Positions 1 to 7,570 of a stretch of 8,873 bases of DNA are shown piece after piece. The stretch lies in contig JAJFMB010000009.1 of assembly GCA_021772355.1 (NCBI GenBank), positions 1 to 8,873 of the forward strand. The letters are read 5' to 3'. Numbering within the stretch: the stretch's first letter is position 1; every line of letters begins with the position of its first letter. The notes beneath the pieces are model-generated. The model made no database searches. It was not told the DNA's origin and was given only the letters and a program-made list of their open reading frames with translations. This DNA is from Chlamydiota bacterium (GTDB lineage Bacteria; Chlamydiota; Chlamydiia; Chlamydiales; JAJFMB01). Position numbers and translations under genes: made by a program.

Positions 1-3000
1 CGATCAAATGTTGGTCGCATACTCCAAAGAGACTGACTTGGAGACAGTAGAGAATATTGATGATGAAGACAAGGAGCATTTGAGAGAAACGTTCAAGCAG
101 GCAAAAACTAAAGAGCAGAAAAGACAGGATAAAAAATCAGAAAAAGAGCTGTTGCAAGAGTATGTTGGCGCGTCACATGTTTTAGGAAAGTCTCCATTCT
201 TTCTTCCGGATGAACAGTTACCTTTGGATACGGCGGAACTTGCCTGTATTTTTTCTAAACAGGCTGTCCAACCGCAAGAGACACAAGTGCCTATTGATAT
301 TCAACTCGCTTTACGTCTTCCCTTTCGTTCAAAGCCTCTTAATATCGTTAATATTCGCGCCTTTTTAGAAGCGGTTCGTTACCATGAACCCCTTTATCTT
401 GGAAATAAGAGATATTATTTTACTCTTGAATCTTTTGATCCGAAAATGCGGTCTTTAGTGAGATTGATTCTCGATTTTGCTCGTTTACCTGAGGCGCAAA
501 AGGACGAACGCAATATGCGTATTGCCCAAATTGATGCTGAGGCGTTTGGAACGATTATGGCAGAAGCGTATGATATCGCTATGGAAGAGCATAAAGCGAG
601 AATACAAAGGCTTGGAGCTGATCAAGAATTTGAATTGATTCCTATCCCCTCCTTGTACATCGGAAGCTTAGAGGAACCTCTTCGCACTTCACACCAGTCT
701 GCGGCTTTAAATATCGATCTGGAGTACTTAGAAACACCTGCTCCGAAAATTTTACTCAATCCAACAATTTTATTAGAGCCGGGCCAGAGAATTACTTTGG
801 AGCAGACCCGTTTGTTTGAGTGTGCCAAACCCGGTATGCTATTAGAGCAGACGTATTACCGTTTTAGTCCTTTAATCAAACGGAAGCACTTGCGCAATTT
901 GGCGACAATGCGAGATGTCACAATTCCGGAACCTTTATTTGGAACGTTTGTAGAAAATTCCATTGGCGAATTAAGACGATTTACAAATATTACTAACCGT
1001 GAAGTTCTCAACCGTTTTGTCACATTACCCTATGTTGCAGAGCTTCGTGCTGAATGTGACATTAGTTATCTTAATGGTGAGCTGGAAGCCTCCCTTTATT
1101 TTCTTTACGAGAATGCCAAGATTCCAGCTGCGTCCTCGCAGCTTAACGGCGATAATTTGTTCTCATTTGTGATGAATGATGGGATTTTGGCGCGTAATTT
1201 GACTGAGGAACAGAAGATCATCGAAGATCTTTTCCAAGATTTTATTTTTGATTCGAATCAAGGGGTTTTTATCGCTAAAAACGATAAAAAAATTGTGGAA
1301 TTTATGACTGAGGTGGTTCCTCGCCACCAGAATCGTGTGACTTTCAATTGCCCGGAAAATTTGATGGAGCAATTTATTTATGACGATTCTCATTTCACGT
1401 TGAAGTTAAAAGAAACAGATCGGATCGATGCCTATGAAGTCGACCTTAAAGTTGATGGGCATTTAAACGGTGTGACTCTCGATCTACTCTGGGAGTGCCT
1501 TTCGTCTAAACGCACGTTTATTGAATTGATGCGGAAGAAAACGACAAAGAAGAAGGGCGGAGGCGAGACGACAACAACAAAGCTTCACAAGATTTTGGTT
1601 TTGGATCTCGAGAAACTCACACCTGTTGTTCAAATTTTTGATGAAATCGGCATTAGTAAATTAGATGACCATAAAGAGGAGCGTCCTCTTTGGAGCTTGG
1701 CAAGTATCGATGAAGAGCAATTCAAAGATCTTCCCATCGATTTTTCTATGTCAGAAAAACTCAAGCAGATCCAGGAGCAAATGCTCGGCGGTCATGCCTT
1801 TAATCCATTGCCTGTTCCTAAGGAAATTAAGGCGACACTTAGAGATTATCAGACAGAGGGGATCGGGTGGTTGGAGAGACTCCGCTCGATGCATCTCAAT
1901 GGTGTGCTAGCAGATGATATGGGATTGGGAAAAACGCTTCAGGCTATCATTGCAATTACTCAAAATAAAGCGGTGCGGCCTAAGGACATCTCTATTATTG
2001 TCTGCCCCACTTCCTTGGTTTACAACTGGAAGGAAGAGTTTGGGAAATTCAATCCTAAACTCAAAGTTTTACCTGTAGATGGCACTCCGACACAACGGAA
2101 GAAGTTGATTGAATCCATTAAGAAATACGATGTTGTGGTTACCTCTTATAGTCTTCTTCAAAAAGATATTGAGTATTATCAGGAAACAAATTTTGCTTAC
2201 GCTGTATTGGACGAAGCACAGCATATAAAGAATCGTGGGACACGCAATGCTAAATCGGTAAAAATGATTAACGCGGGTCATCGTCTGATTTTGACAGGAA
2301 CGCCGATTGAAAACTCATTAGATGAGCTGTGGAGTCTTTTTGACTTCCTTATGCCCGGTTTATTAAGTACTTATGACCGTTTTGTCGAGAAGTACATTCG
2401 CAATCCTAAGGTTTCCGGAGGAAACCATCTGGACACATTGCGTAAAAAGGTATCACCATTCATTTTACGTCGTATGAAAAAAGATGTGTTGTCCGAATTA
2501 CCGGAAGTTTCGGAGATTGTGTATCATTGCCATCTTTCGGATGCTCAAAAAGAGTTGTATCGCTCCTATGCTGAGTCCGCACGAGAAGAGCTGTCGCAAC
2601 TCGTCAAGAAAGAGGGATTTAATAAAGTTCAGATCCATGTGCTCGCTACACTAACAAGATTAAAGCAGATATGTTGCCACCCTGCGATTTTTGCTAAAGA
2701 AAGACCTGAGGTAGGAGATTCTGCAAAGTACGACATGTTAATGGAGCTGCTGCATAATCTCATTGATGGAAACCACAAGACGGTAATATTTAGCCAATAC
2801 ACACGCATGCTTCATATCATGCGAGAGGATCTGGATCAGCAGGGGATTCGCTATGAATATTTGGACGGATCGAGTAAAAATCGTCTGGATATTGTCAACA
2901 AATTTAATAAGGATGAAAATATTCCCGTCTTTCTAGTATCTTTGAAGGCGGGTGGATCCGGATTAAACTTAACCGGCGCAGATACTGTTATCCATTATGA

Positions 3001-3229
3001 CATGTGGTGGAATCCGGCAGTTGAAAATCAGGCCACTGATCGTGTACATCGCATTGGGCAGAAAAAGAGCGTTTCCTCTTACAAGCTCGTAACGATGAAC
3101 ACAATTGAGGAAAAAATCATTGAATTGCAGAATCGCAAGCGAGGATTGGTGAAGAAGGTCGTTAGTTGTGACGATGAAGCTATATCGAAATTGACCTGGG
3201 AAGAAGTCCTCGCGTTATTGCAAACATAA
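1..3229 (+). CDS. SNF2/SWI2-family DEAD-like helicase (5' end cut by window edge)
   Basis: ATP-dependent DNA translocase of the bacterial SNF2 family, acting on DNA or protein-DNA complexes in the cytoplasm; its exact chlamydial role is not known to me. Numbering is from the ATG at base 8. Motif I (MGLGKT, K642) follows GVLADD at 632. Motif II is DEAQ at 735-738, motif III LTGTP at 762-766, motif V starts at V977 (SLKAGGSGLNLT), and motif VI is DRVHRIGQ at 1011-1018, so both RecA lobes are complete. Residues about 200-560 fit the bacterial SNF2-associated region. Residues 510-525 are a K/T/G-rich low-complexity linker, and the first 50 visible residues are very charged. The frame stays open to the left edge (codons at 2-7 encode D-Q), and chlamydial homologues I recall are about 1,150-1,200 residues, so roughly 100 residues, possibly with a SWIM zinc finger, probably lie upstream. 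The base 8 ATG has no visible ribosome site. The stop is 9 nt before mreB. Confidence 0.93.
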   Translation, partial: DQMLVAYSKETDLETVENIDDEDKEHLRETFKQAKTKEQKRQDKKSEKELLQEYVGASHVLGKSPFFLPDEQLPLDTAELACIFSKQAVQPQETQVPIDIQLALRLPFRSKPLNIVNIRAFLEAVRYHEPLYLGNKRYYFTLESFDPKMRSLVRLILDFARLPEAQKDERNMRIAQIDAEAFGTIMAEAYDIAMEEHKARIQRLGADQEFELIPIPSLYIGSLEEPLRTSHQSAALNIDLEYLETPAPKILLNPTILLEPGQRITLEQTRLFECAKPGMLLEQTYYRFSPLIKRKHLRNLATMRDVTIPEPLFGTFVENSIGELRRFTNITNREVLNRFVTLPYVAELRAECDISYLNGELEASLYFLYENAKIPAASSQLNGDNLFSFVMNDGILARNLTEEQKIIEDLFQDFIFDSNQGVFIAKNDKKIVEFMTEVVPRHQNRVTFNCPENLMEQFIYDDSHFTLKLKETDRIDAYEVDLKVDGHLNGVTLDLLWECLSSKRTFIELMRKKTTKKKGGGETTTTKLHKILVLDLEKLTPVVQIFDEIGISKLDDHKEERPLWSLASIDEEQFKDLPIDFSMSEKLKQIQEQMLGGHAFNPLPVPKEIKATLRDYQTEGIGWLERLRSMHLNGVLADDMGLGKTLQAIIAITQNKAVRPKDISIIVCPTSLVYNWKEEFGKFNPKLKVLPVDGTPTQRKKLIESIKKYDVVVTSYSLLQKDIEYYQETNFAYAVLDEAQHIKNRGTRNAKSVKMINAGHRLILTGTPIENSLDELWSLFDFLMPGLLSTYDRFVEKYIRNPKVSGGNHLDTLRKKVSPFILRRMKKDVLSELPEVSEIVYHCHLSDAQKELYRSYAESAREELSQLVKKEGFNKVQIHVLATLTRLKQICCHPAIFAKERPEVGDSAKYDMLMELLHNLIDGNHKTVIFSQYTRMLHIMREDLDQQGIRYEYLDGSSKNRLDIVNKFNKDENIPVFLVSLKAGGSGLNLTGADTVIHYDMWWNPAVENQATDRVHRIGQKKSVSSYKLVTMNTIEEKIIELQNRKRGLVKKVVSCDDEAISKLTWEEVLALLQT

Positions 3230-3238
3230 GAGAAAAGC

Positions 3239-4339
3239 ATGAGTAAAAAACAGCAAAAAGGTTTTACCGATACGGTGAATGAATTCTACCGTACCGCATA
3301 TGGAAAATTAAATAATTTTCGCGGTATGTTCTCCCATGACATCGGTATCGATTTGGGAACTGCCAACACATTGGTGTATGTGAGAGGTAAAGGAATTGTC
3401 TTGGCTGAACCTTCGGTAGTTGCCGTAGATTCTGCGACAAATGAAGTTTTAGCCGTCGGCCACAAGGCTAAGGCGATGTTGGGTAAGACGCCGCGAAAAA
3501 TTCACGCTGTTCGTCCGATGAAAGATGGTGTCATTGCTGACTTTGAAATAGCCGAAGGGATGTTGAAAGCACTGATCAAGCGCGTGACTCCCGCTCGCTC
3601 TCTCTTTAGACCAAAAATTCTTATTGCCGTGCCTTCCGGTATTACTGGAGTGGAAAAGCGCGCGGTAGAAGACTCTGCTTTACACGCCGGAGCGCAAGAA
3701 GTTCTATTGATTGAAGAACCTATGGCTGCGGCTATTGGTGTTGATCTTCCGGTTCATGAACCTTCTGCTAATATGATTATCGATATTGGTGGTGGTACCA
3801 CAGAAATTGCTATTATCTCTCTTGGTGGTATTGTGGAATCGCGTTCGTTACGTATTGCGGGTGATGAGTTTGATGAGTGCATCATTAACTACATGCGCCG
3901 CACCTATAATTTGATGATCGGACCCCGAACGGGTGAAGAAATTAAAATGACGATTGGCTCTGCTTACCCCTTGGGTGGTAACGAGCTTGAAATGGAAGTG
4001 CGTGGACGCGATCAGGTTGCAGGGCTACCTGTAACTAAGAGAATTAACTCTGTTGAAATTCGAGAATGCCTTGCAGAACCGATTCAACAGATTGTCGAGA
4101 GCGTTAAACTCACCTTAGAGAAGTGTCCTCCTGAACTTGCCGCCGATCTTGTTGAACGCGGCATGGTTATAGCCGGTGGTGGTGCTCTCATCAAAGGGCT
4201 GGATAAGGCTCTTATCAAAGAAACTGGATTACCCGTCATAGTAGCCCCTAATCCTCTTCTCGCCGTGTGTTTGGGAACAGGAAAAGCTCTTGATTATCTT
4301 GATAAATTCAAGAGGCAAAAAACTACTGTCGGTATTTAG
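3239..4339 (+). CDS. mreB: Rod-shape/cell-division actin homologue MreB
   Basis: Bacterial actin that polymerises at the inner membrane and directs peptidoglycan synthesis. In Chlamydiae, which lack FtsZ, MreB is known to support division. The actin-fold motifs are present in order: phosphate-1 DIGIDLGTAN at 34-43, catalytic-region IEEPMAAAIG at 158-167, phosphate-2 IDIGGGTTEIA at 181-191, and adenosine motif VIAGGGALIKGL at 310-321. Most MreB proteins reach the DIGIDLGT motif within about 10-15 residues of their start. Here 33 residues precede it, basic and aromatic and probably helical at about 9-31, like the N-terminal extension described for chlamydial MreB. The ATG at 3239 has a weak AGAG element overlapping the end of the helicase gene, and the 9-nt gap suggests one transcript. 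An alternative ATG at residue 30 would remove the extension but would leave the family motif close to the start. The family assignment is certain; the long start is likely. Confidence 0.96.
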   Translation: MSKKQQKGFTDTVNEFYRTAYGKLNNFRGMFSHDIGIDLGTANTLVYVRGKGIVLAEPSVVAVDSATNEVLAVGHKAKAMLGKTPRKIHAVRPMKDGVIADFEIAEGMLKALIKRVTPARSLFRPKILIAVPSGITGVEKRAVEDSALHAGAQEVLLIEEPMAAAIGVDLPVHEPSANMIIDIGGGTTEIAIISLGGIVESRSLRIAGDEFDECIINYMRRTYNLMIGPRTGEEIKMTIGSAYPLGGNELEMEVRGRDQVAGLPVTKRINSVEIRECLAEPIQQIVESVKLTLEKCPPELAADLVERGMVIAGGGALIKGLDKALIKETGLPVIVAPNPLLAVCLGTGKALDYLDKFKRQKTTVGI

Positions 4340-4343
4340 GACG

Positions 4344-4380
4344 AACCGCTCCATAGTCGTTAGCGGCTACTGGGGTGGTT
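4344..4380 (+). terminator. Stem-loop after mreB, possible terminator or attenuator-like structure
   Basis: Five bases after the mreB stop, 4344-4353 pairs with 4371-4380 (ten pairs, including G-T at 4348/4376 and T-G at 4350/4374). A one-base bulge at 4370 is followed by three further pairs (4354-4356 with 4367-4369), leaving a 10-base loop. The T-rich run starts only about 13 bases later (4394-4413 is mostly pyrimidine), so this is not a textbook intrinsic terminator. A second stem, CCGCT at 4346-4350 with AGCGG at 4362-4366, uses the same left arm and excludes the first. Termination of the mreB transcript is the simplest reading; a processing or stability element is an alternative. Confidence 0.45.
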
Positions 4381-4384
4381 AAGT

Positions 4385-4393
4385 TGTTATAAT
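4385..4393 (+). promoter_or_regulatory. Candidate extended -10 promoter for pckG
   Basis: TGTTATAAT contains a perfect TATAAT at 4388-4393 with a TG one base upstream, as in extended -10 promoters that tolerate a poor -35. The best-spaced -35 position (4365-4370, GGCTAC) is weak. Transcription would start near 4400 and give a pckG leader of about 75 bases. A second possibility is TTCAAT at 4416-4421 with a 17-base spacer to TATAAA at 4439-4444, which would give a leader of about 24 bases. Both lie in the AT-rich, pyrimidine-rich part of the gap. Neither is confirmed. Confidence 0.42.
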
Positions 4394-4474
4394 TCTTTAT
4401 TTTTTCTCTTTTTCCTTCAATTTATCCTCGCGACCCCTTATAAATTTAATTTACCGGAAATCGAGAGGTGCATT

Positions 4475-6289
4475 ATGGCTCCAACAAACGTTGCTTTTGA
4501 ATCTTGGACTCAAAACGTAAGGCTAGTGGAATGGATATGTGAGATGGCTGAACTCTGTGAACCCGAACGGATCTGGTTATGTGATGGATCTCAAAAAGAG
4601 TATGACCAACTTGCTGCTCTTATGGTTGAGAGTGGAACGTTTATTAAGTTAAATGATTCATTGCGTCCAAACAGCTACCTTTGCAGATCAAATCCGGATG
4701 ATGTTGCTCGTGTTGAGGATCGAACCTTTATCTGTTCTGAGAAAAAAGAAGATGCAGGCCCCACAAACAATTGGTATGACCCCATTGACATGGAAAGAAT
4801 ATTGATGGGTCTTTTCAAAGGATGTATGCGAGGGCGTACGATGTATGTTATTCCCTACAGCATGGGACCTTTGGGTTCTGACATTGCGCATATCGGCGTT
4901 GAAATCACTGACTCTCCTTACGTGGTGTGCAATATGCGTACGATGACGCGAATGGGAAGTGCTGTGTTAGAAATGCTGGGAGATGGGTTTTTTGTTCCCT
5001 GTATGCATTCAGTGGGAGCGCCACTTGAGGAGGGGAAAAAAGATGTGCCCTGGCCGTGCAATGCTAAAAACAAGTACATTGTCCATTTTCCTGAAAAGCG
5101 AACGATCTGGTCTTATGGAAGTGGTTATGGTGGAAATGCTTTATTGGGGAAAAAGTGCTTTGCATTGCGGATCGCTTCTGCAATGGCGCGCGATGAGGGA
5201 TGGCTTGCAGAGCACATGCTGATCTTGGGAATTACGAATCCGGCGGGAAAGAAAAAATACTTCGCGGCTGCATTTCCTAGCGCATGTGGCAAAACAAACT
5301 TGGCTATGTTGACATCGAGGCTTCCCGGATGGAAAGTGGAAACAGTCGGAGATGATATTGCTTGGATGAAATTTGGCAAAGATGGACGTCTCTACGCAAT
5401 TAATCCTGAGGCCGGATTCTTTGGTGTGGCGCCTGGAACATCCGATCAATCAAATCCAAACGCGATGGCATCGATAAAGCGCAATAGCATTTTCACTAAT
5501 GTCGCCTATACTGATGAGGGGGATGTCTGGTGGGAGGGAATGAGTAAAGAGTCGCCAAAACATTTGATCAGCTGGCTTGGCGAGGAGTGGACGCCTGGTT
5601 CAGAGAAAAAAGCAGCTCATCCTAATGCGCGTTTTACAGCTCCTATCGCGCAATGTCCTGTGGTGGATCCGGCTTATGAAGACCCGGCAGGCGTTCCAAT
5701 ATCTGCGATTCTTTTCGGTGGAAGAAGACCTTCTGTGATGCCGCTTGTTTGTGAAGCTTTTAATTGGCAGCACGGCACTTTTTTTGGGGCGAGTGTTTCT
5801 TCACAAACTACAGCCGCAGCTGCTGGTGCTGTTGGTAAACTGCGTCACGACCCCTTTGCTATGCTGCCCTTTTGCGGCTACCATATGGGTGATTATTTTA
5901 GGCACTGGTTAGCGATGGGCGAAAATGCCGAAGCCTCAAAACTTCCGCGCATTTACACCGTTAACTGGTTTAGACAAGATAATGAGGGGAAGTGGTTGTG
6001 GCCGGGTTTTGGTGAGAATTCCCGCATTTTAAAGTGGATTTTCGAACGGACAGATGGAGAAAAGCACGCTGATGAGACTCCTATCGGTTATCTCCCTAAA
6101 GAGGGAGCTCTTGACTTAAACGGACTTTCACTTTCGCCTAAAGATTTAAAAGAGCTTTTGACAGTTGATAAAAAAGGCTGGCAAAATGAAATCGCTGAGC
6201 TTAAAGATTACTTCACTCTTTTCGGCAACAGGCTTCCGGAAGAATTCAAAGAAGAAGTTCGAGATCTCGAGAAAAGACTGAACTCGTGA
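4475..6289 (+). CDS. pckG: Phosphoenolpyruvate carboxykinase, GTP-dependent
   Basis: Cytosolic enzyme interconverting oxaloacetate plus GTP with phosphoenolpyruvate, CO2 and GDP. In Chlamydiae it links TCA-cycle intermediates to gluconeogenesis. At 604 residues it matches the GTP-type family (about 600-620), not the ATP type (about 530). The P-loop is ACGKTN at 270-275, with the family's reactive cysteine C271 and K273. Expected Mn ligands are K227 (GKKCFALRIA), H247 (AEHMLI) and D294 (GDDIAWM), at spacings equivalent to the rat enzyme's K244, H264 and D311. SGYGGN near 216-221, R386 in HPNARF, and R417-R418 in FGGRRP supply the oxaloacetate/PEP and nucleotide site. The ATG at 4475 is supported by GAGGTG at 4465-4470, a strong Shine-Dalgarno match four bases upstream. 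It is separated from mreB by 135 bases with its own promoter candidates, so it is probably an independent unit, and it converges on yidD downstream. All key residues are intact. Confidence 0.97.
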   Translation: MAPTNVAFESWTQNVRLVEWICEMAELCEPERIWLCDGSQKEYDQLAALMVESGTFIKLNDSLRPNSYLCRSNPDDVARVEDRTFICSEKKEDAGPTNNWYDPIDMERILMGLFKGCMRGRTMYVIPYSMGPLGSDIAHIGVEITDSPYVVCNMRTMTRMGSAVLEMLGDGFFVPCMHSVGAPLEEGKKDVPWPCNAKNKYIVHFPEKRTIWSYGSGYGGNALLGKKCFALRIASAMARDEGWLAEHMLILGITNPAGKKKYFAAAFPSACGKTNLAMLTSRLPGWKVETVGDDIAWMKFGKDGRLYAINPEAGFFGVAPGTSDQSNPNAMASIKRNSIFTNVAYTDEGDVWWEGMSKESPKHLISWLGEEWTPGSEKKAAHPNARFTAPIAQCPVVDPAYEDPAGVPISAILFGGRRPSVMPLVCEAFNWQHGTFFGASVSSQTTAAAAGAVGKLRHDPFAMLPFCGYHMGDYFRHWLAMGENAEASKLPRIYTVNWFRQDNEGKWLWPGFGENSRILKWIFERTDGEKHADETPIGYLPKEGALDLNGLSLSPKDLKELLTVDKKGWQNEIAELKDYFTLFGNRLPEEFKEEVRDLEKRLNS

Positions 6290-6357
6290 TTCGCTCGGTA
6301 ACAGAATTCAGATTTTAATGTTCAGTGGACTCTTCCTCTAAAAGCAGCTGTTTAAAT

Positions 6358-6389
6358 AATAGTTCTTATTTCAGGTAGGGAGAACTATT
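6358..6389. terminator. Inverted repeat between converging pckG and yidD, candidate bidirectional terminator
   Basis: AATAGTTCT at 6358-6366 is the perfect reverse complement of AGAACTATT at 6381-6389, with a 14-base loop. It lies midway in the 113-base gap between the pckG stop (6289) and the yidD stop (6403), where a shared terminator is expected. Neither flank has a long T run: the plus-strand side reads TGATTTGATA and the minus-strand side ATTTAAAC. Termination may therefore be weak or factor-assisted. Nothing else was recognised in this gap. Confidence 0.5.
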
Positions 6390-6402
6390 TGATTTGATAA
6401 AA

Positions 6403-6636
6403 TTATTGTTCTCGTGGTGGTTTCTTTGGTGGAGGGGGATCGTACCCTCCGGGGTGTCTAGGGTGGCATTTGCAAATCCGCTTTATGCTAAGCCAGGTTC
6501 CGCGAAGGATACCGTGTGTGCGATAGGCATCTATGCTGTAGTGAGAACAGGAGGGATAGAAGCGACAGCAGGAGCCGAGAAGGGGACTGATGAGAATTTG
6601 GTAGAGGCGTATGAGGCCGATGGCCAGGTATTTCAT
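6403..6636 (-). CDS. yidD: YidD, membrane protein insertion efficiency factor
   Basis: Small protein of the YidD (UPF0161) family, associated with the inner membrane, that helps YidC-dependent insertion of membrane proteins. The 77 residues show the full family pattern: an N-terminal amphipathic segment (about 3-20, IGLIRLYQILISPLLG), then CCRFYPSCSHY with C23, C24 and C30, a basic helix about 43-54, and CKCHPRHPGGYDP with C55 and C57. A proline- and lysine-rich tail (67-74) is a minor extra. The ATG at 6634-6636 starts 6 bases after the stop of the DUF155 gene. No Shine-Dalgarno sequence is visible in the minus-strand bases just before it, so translation probably depends on coupling to the upstream gene. 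In many bacteria yidD sits with rpmH, rnpA and yidC; here it is detached from that set. I recall a yidD gene next to a YagE-family gene in Chlamydia too. Confidence 0.93.
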   Translation of the reverse strand: MKYLAIGLIRLYQILISPLLGSCCRFYPSCSHYSIDAYRTHGILRGTWLSIKRICKCHPRHPGGYDPPPPKKPPREQ

Positions 6637-6642
6637 GGCTAA

Positions 6643-7434
6643 CTAGAGGATGTGGAAAACATCGCGGAAAAGCGTTAGTGCAACTTCCGTAACGATTAGG
6701 ATGATAATGGCCCATTCGAGGCGGCAGGATTGTTTATGGTTTAACTCCGTTGCAAGCATTTCGAGTAGTTCATGAACAACGGCAAGTCGTTGATTAAGGA
6801 CTTCGACGCGGGATTCAATATCGAGATAGGTAGTAATGTTGGTGTAGAGTGGCTCATATTCCGGAGACTCCCAAAAGAATTCGGGAACATCAAGGACATT
6901 AACATGGAGATTGATCGAGTTTCTTTCGATAAAAAGTTCGCCGATTTTTTTTCGAATTTCTCTTTTAGAGAGAGGGATTCTGCCATGTGTGGAGAGGTAT
7001 TCGGGAAGTCGTTTGGTCTTATTAAAGCTTTCCTGAATGGCTGTTTCGAATGTCGCTAATTTTGCTGATTGTGCCAGTCCGTGAGAGATGGCTAATTTGG
7101 TCAAGATTTTTTGATTCGGTAGGAGTAACCTTTCTTCAGAGACTTTAAGAGTTTCTCCATAATCGTAGGTATAATGATCTTTCTCTTTTTCTCGAAGAGG
7201 TTGGTCTTCAAAATCTTGGATACTAGAAAGCAGCTCTCCGCATTGCTCCACTGAAACGTTCCAAAAGATGGCGGTACCATGTGAAAAGAAGAATCCATCG
7301 GCATGTTCGCCATTAATGGGGATTTCAATGTGAATGAGATCTCGGTATAAAGTGGTATTATAGCGACTCTTAAGAAATTGGTAGAGTGGCTTTATAAAAT
7401 AAGACGAGGCTGTGCAATAAACTAAACAATTCAT
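6643..7434 (-). CDS. Rmd1/YagE (DUF155) family protein with C-terminal membrane anchor
   Basis: Member of the DUF155 family (COG1723 as I recall), which includes yeast Rmd1 and the mitochondrial RMND1 proteins. Its bacterial function is unknown. Hallmarks in order: YCTASSY near the start, FFFSHGTAIFW at 48-58 (the usual beginning of the domain), SHGLAQSAKLATFE at 117-130, DVPEFFWESPEYEPLY at 182-197, YLDIESRVEVLNQRL at 203-217, and one membrane segment at about 240-256 (WAIIILIVTEVALTLF) followed by six residues. The bulk would face the cytoplasm with a C-terminal anchor, as in RMND1. The ATG at 7432-7434 is only 8 bases past the 3' end of tRNA-Leu, with just GAG as a weak ribosome site. No other Met occurs before residue 226, and the N-terminus fits the family, so the start is sound. 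yidD follows 6 bases after the stop. Length and motifs look complete. The family call is firm; any role in membrane-coupled translation is inference. Confidence 0.88.
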   Translation of the reverse strand: MNCLVYCTASSYFIKPLYQFLKSRYNTTLYRDLIHIEIPINGEHADGFFFSHGTAIFWNVSVEQCGELLSSIQDFEDQPLREKEKDHYTYDYGETLKVSEERLLLPNQKILTKLAISHGLAQSAKLATFETAIQESFNKTKRLPEYLSTHGRIPLSKREIRKKIGELFIERNSINLHVNVLDVPEFFWESPEYEPLYTNITTYLDIESRVEVLNQRLAVVHELLEMLATELNHKQSCRLEWAIIILIVTEVALTLFRDVFHIL

Positions 7435-7442
7435 GATAACTC

Positions 7443-7527
7443 TGCGAAAGGGGGGACTTGAACCCCCACGAGGAAAACCCTCACTACCACCTCAAGGTAG
7501 CGCGTATACCAATTCCGCCACTTCCGC
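7443..7527 (-). tRNA. tRNA-Leu (anticodon GAG)
   Basis: An 85-nt class II tRNA read on the minus strand. The acceptor GCGGAAG pairs with CTTTCGC (one G-T), discriminator A. The D arm is GCG/CGC. The anticodon stem CTACC/GGTAG encloses loop TTGAGGT, giving anticodon GAG for leucine CUC/CUU. The long variable arm GAGG-GTTTT-CCTC is typical of Leu or Ser, and the T arm is GGGGG-TTCAAGT-CCCCC. The 3' CCA is not encoded (the next bases are GA), so it must be added enzymatically. It lies between recO upstream and the DUF155 gene immediately downstream, with which it probably shares a transcript. Confidence 0.95.
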
Positions 7528-7570
7528 TCAAATGATCTCCGCTATAAGATCGAGGTAAATTAATGCGGCG

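Noticed and set aside
5125..5449. Two overlapping minus-strand frames inside pckG
   Set aside because: They mirror the codon structure of the P-loop region of pckG and have no family resemblance.
6394..6642. Plus-strand open frame across the yidD region
   Set aside because: It is fully antisense to yidD, whose minus-strand product has a complete set of family motifs; the plus product has no recognisable features.
6772..7059. Plus-strand open frame inside the DUF155 gene
   Set aside because: Antisense to a well-supported family member and without a convincing ribosome site or motif.
7541..7556. GATCT/AGATC inverted repeat upstream of tRNA-Leu
   Set aside because: Only five pairs with an eight-base loop, in the expected tRNA leader; not distinguishable from chance.
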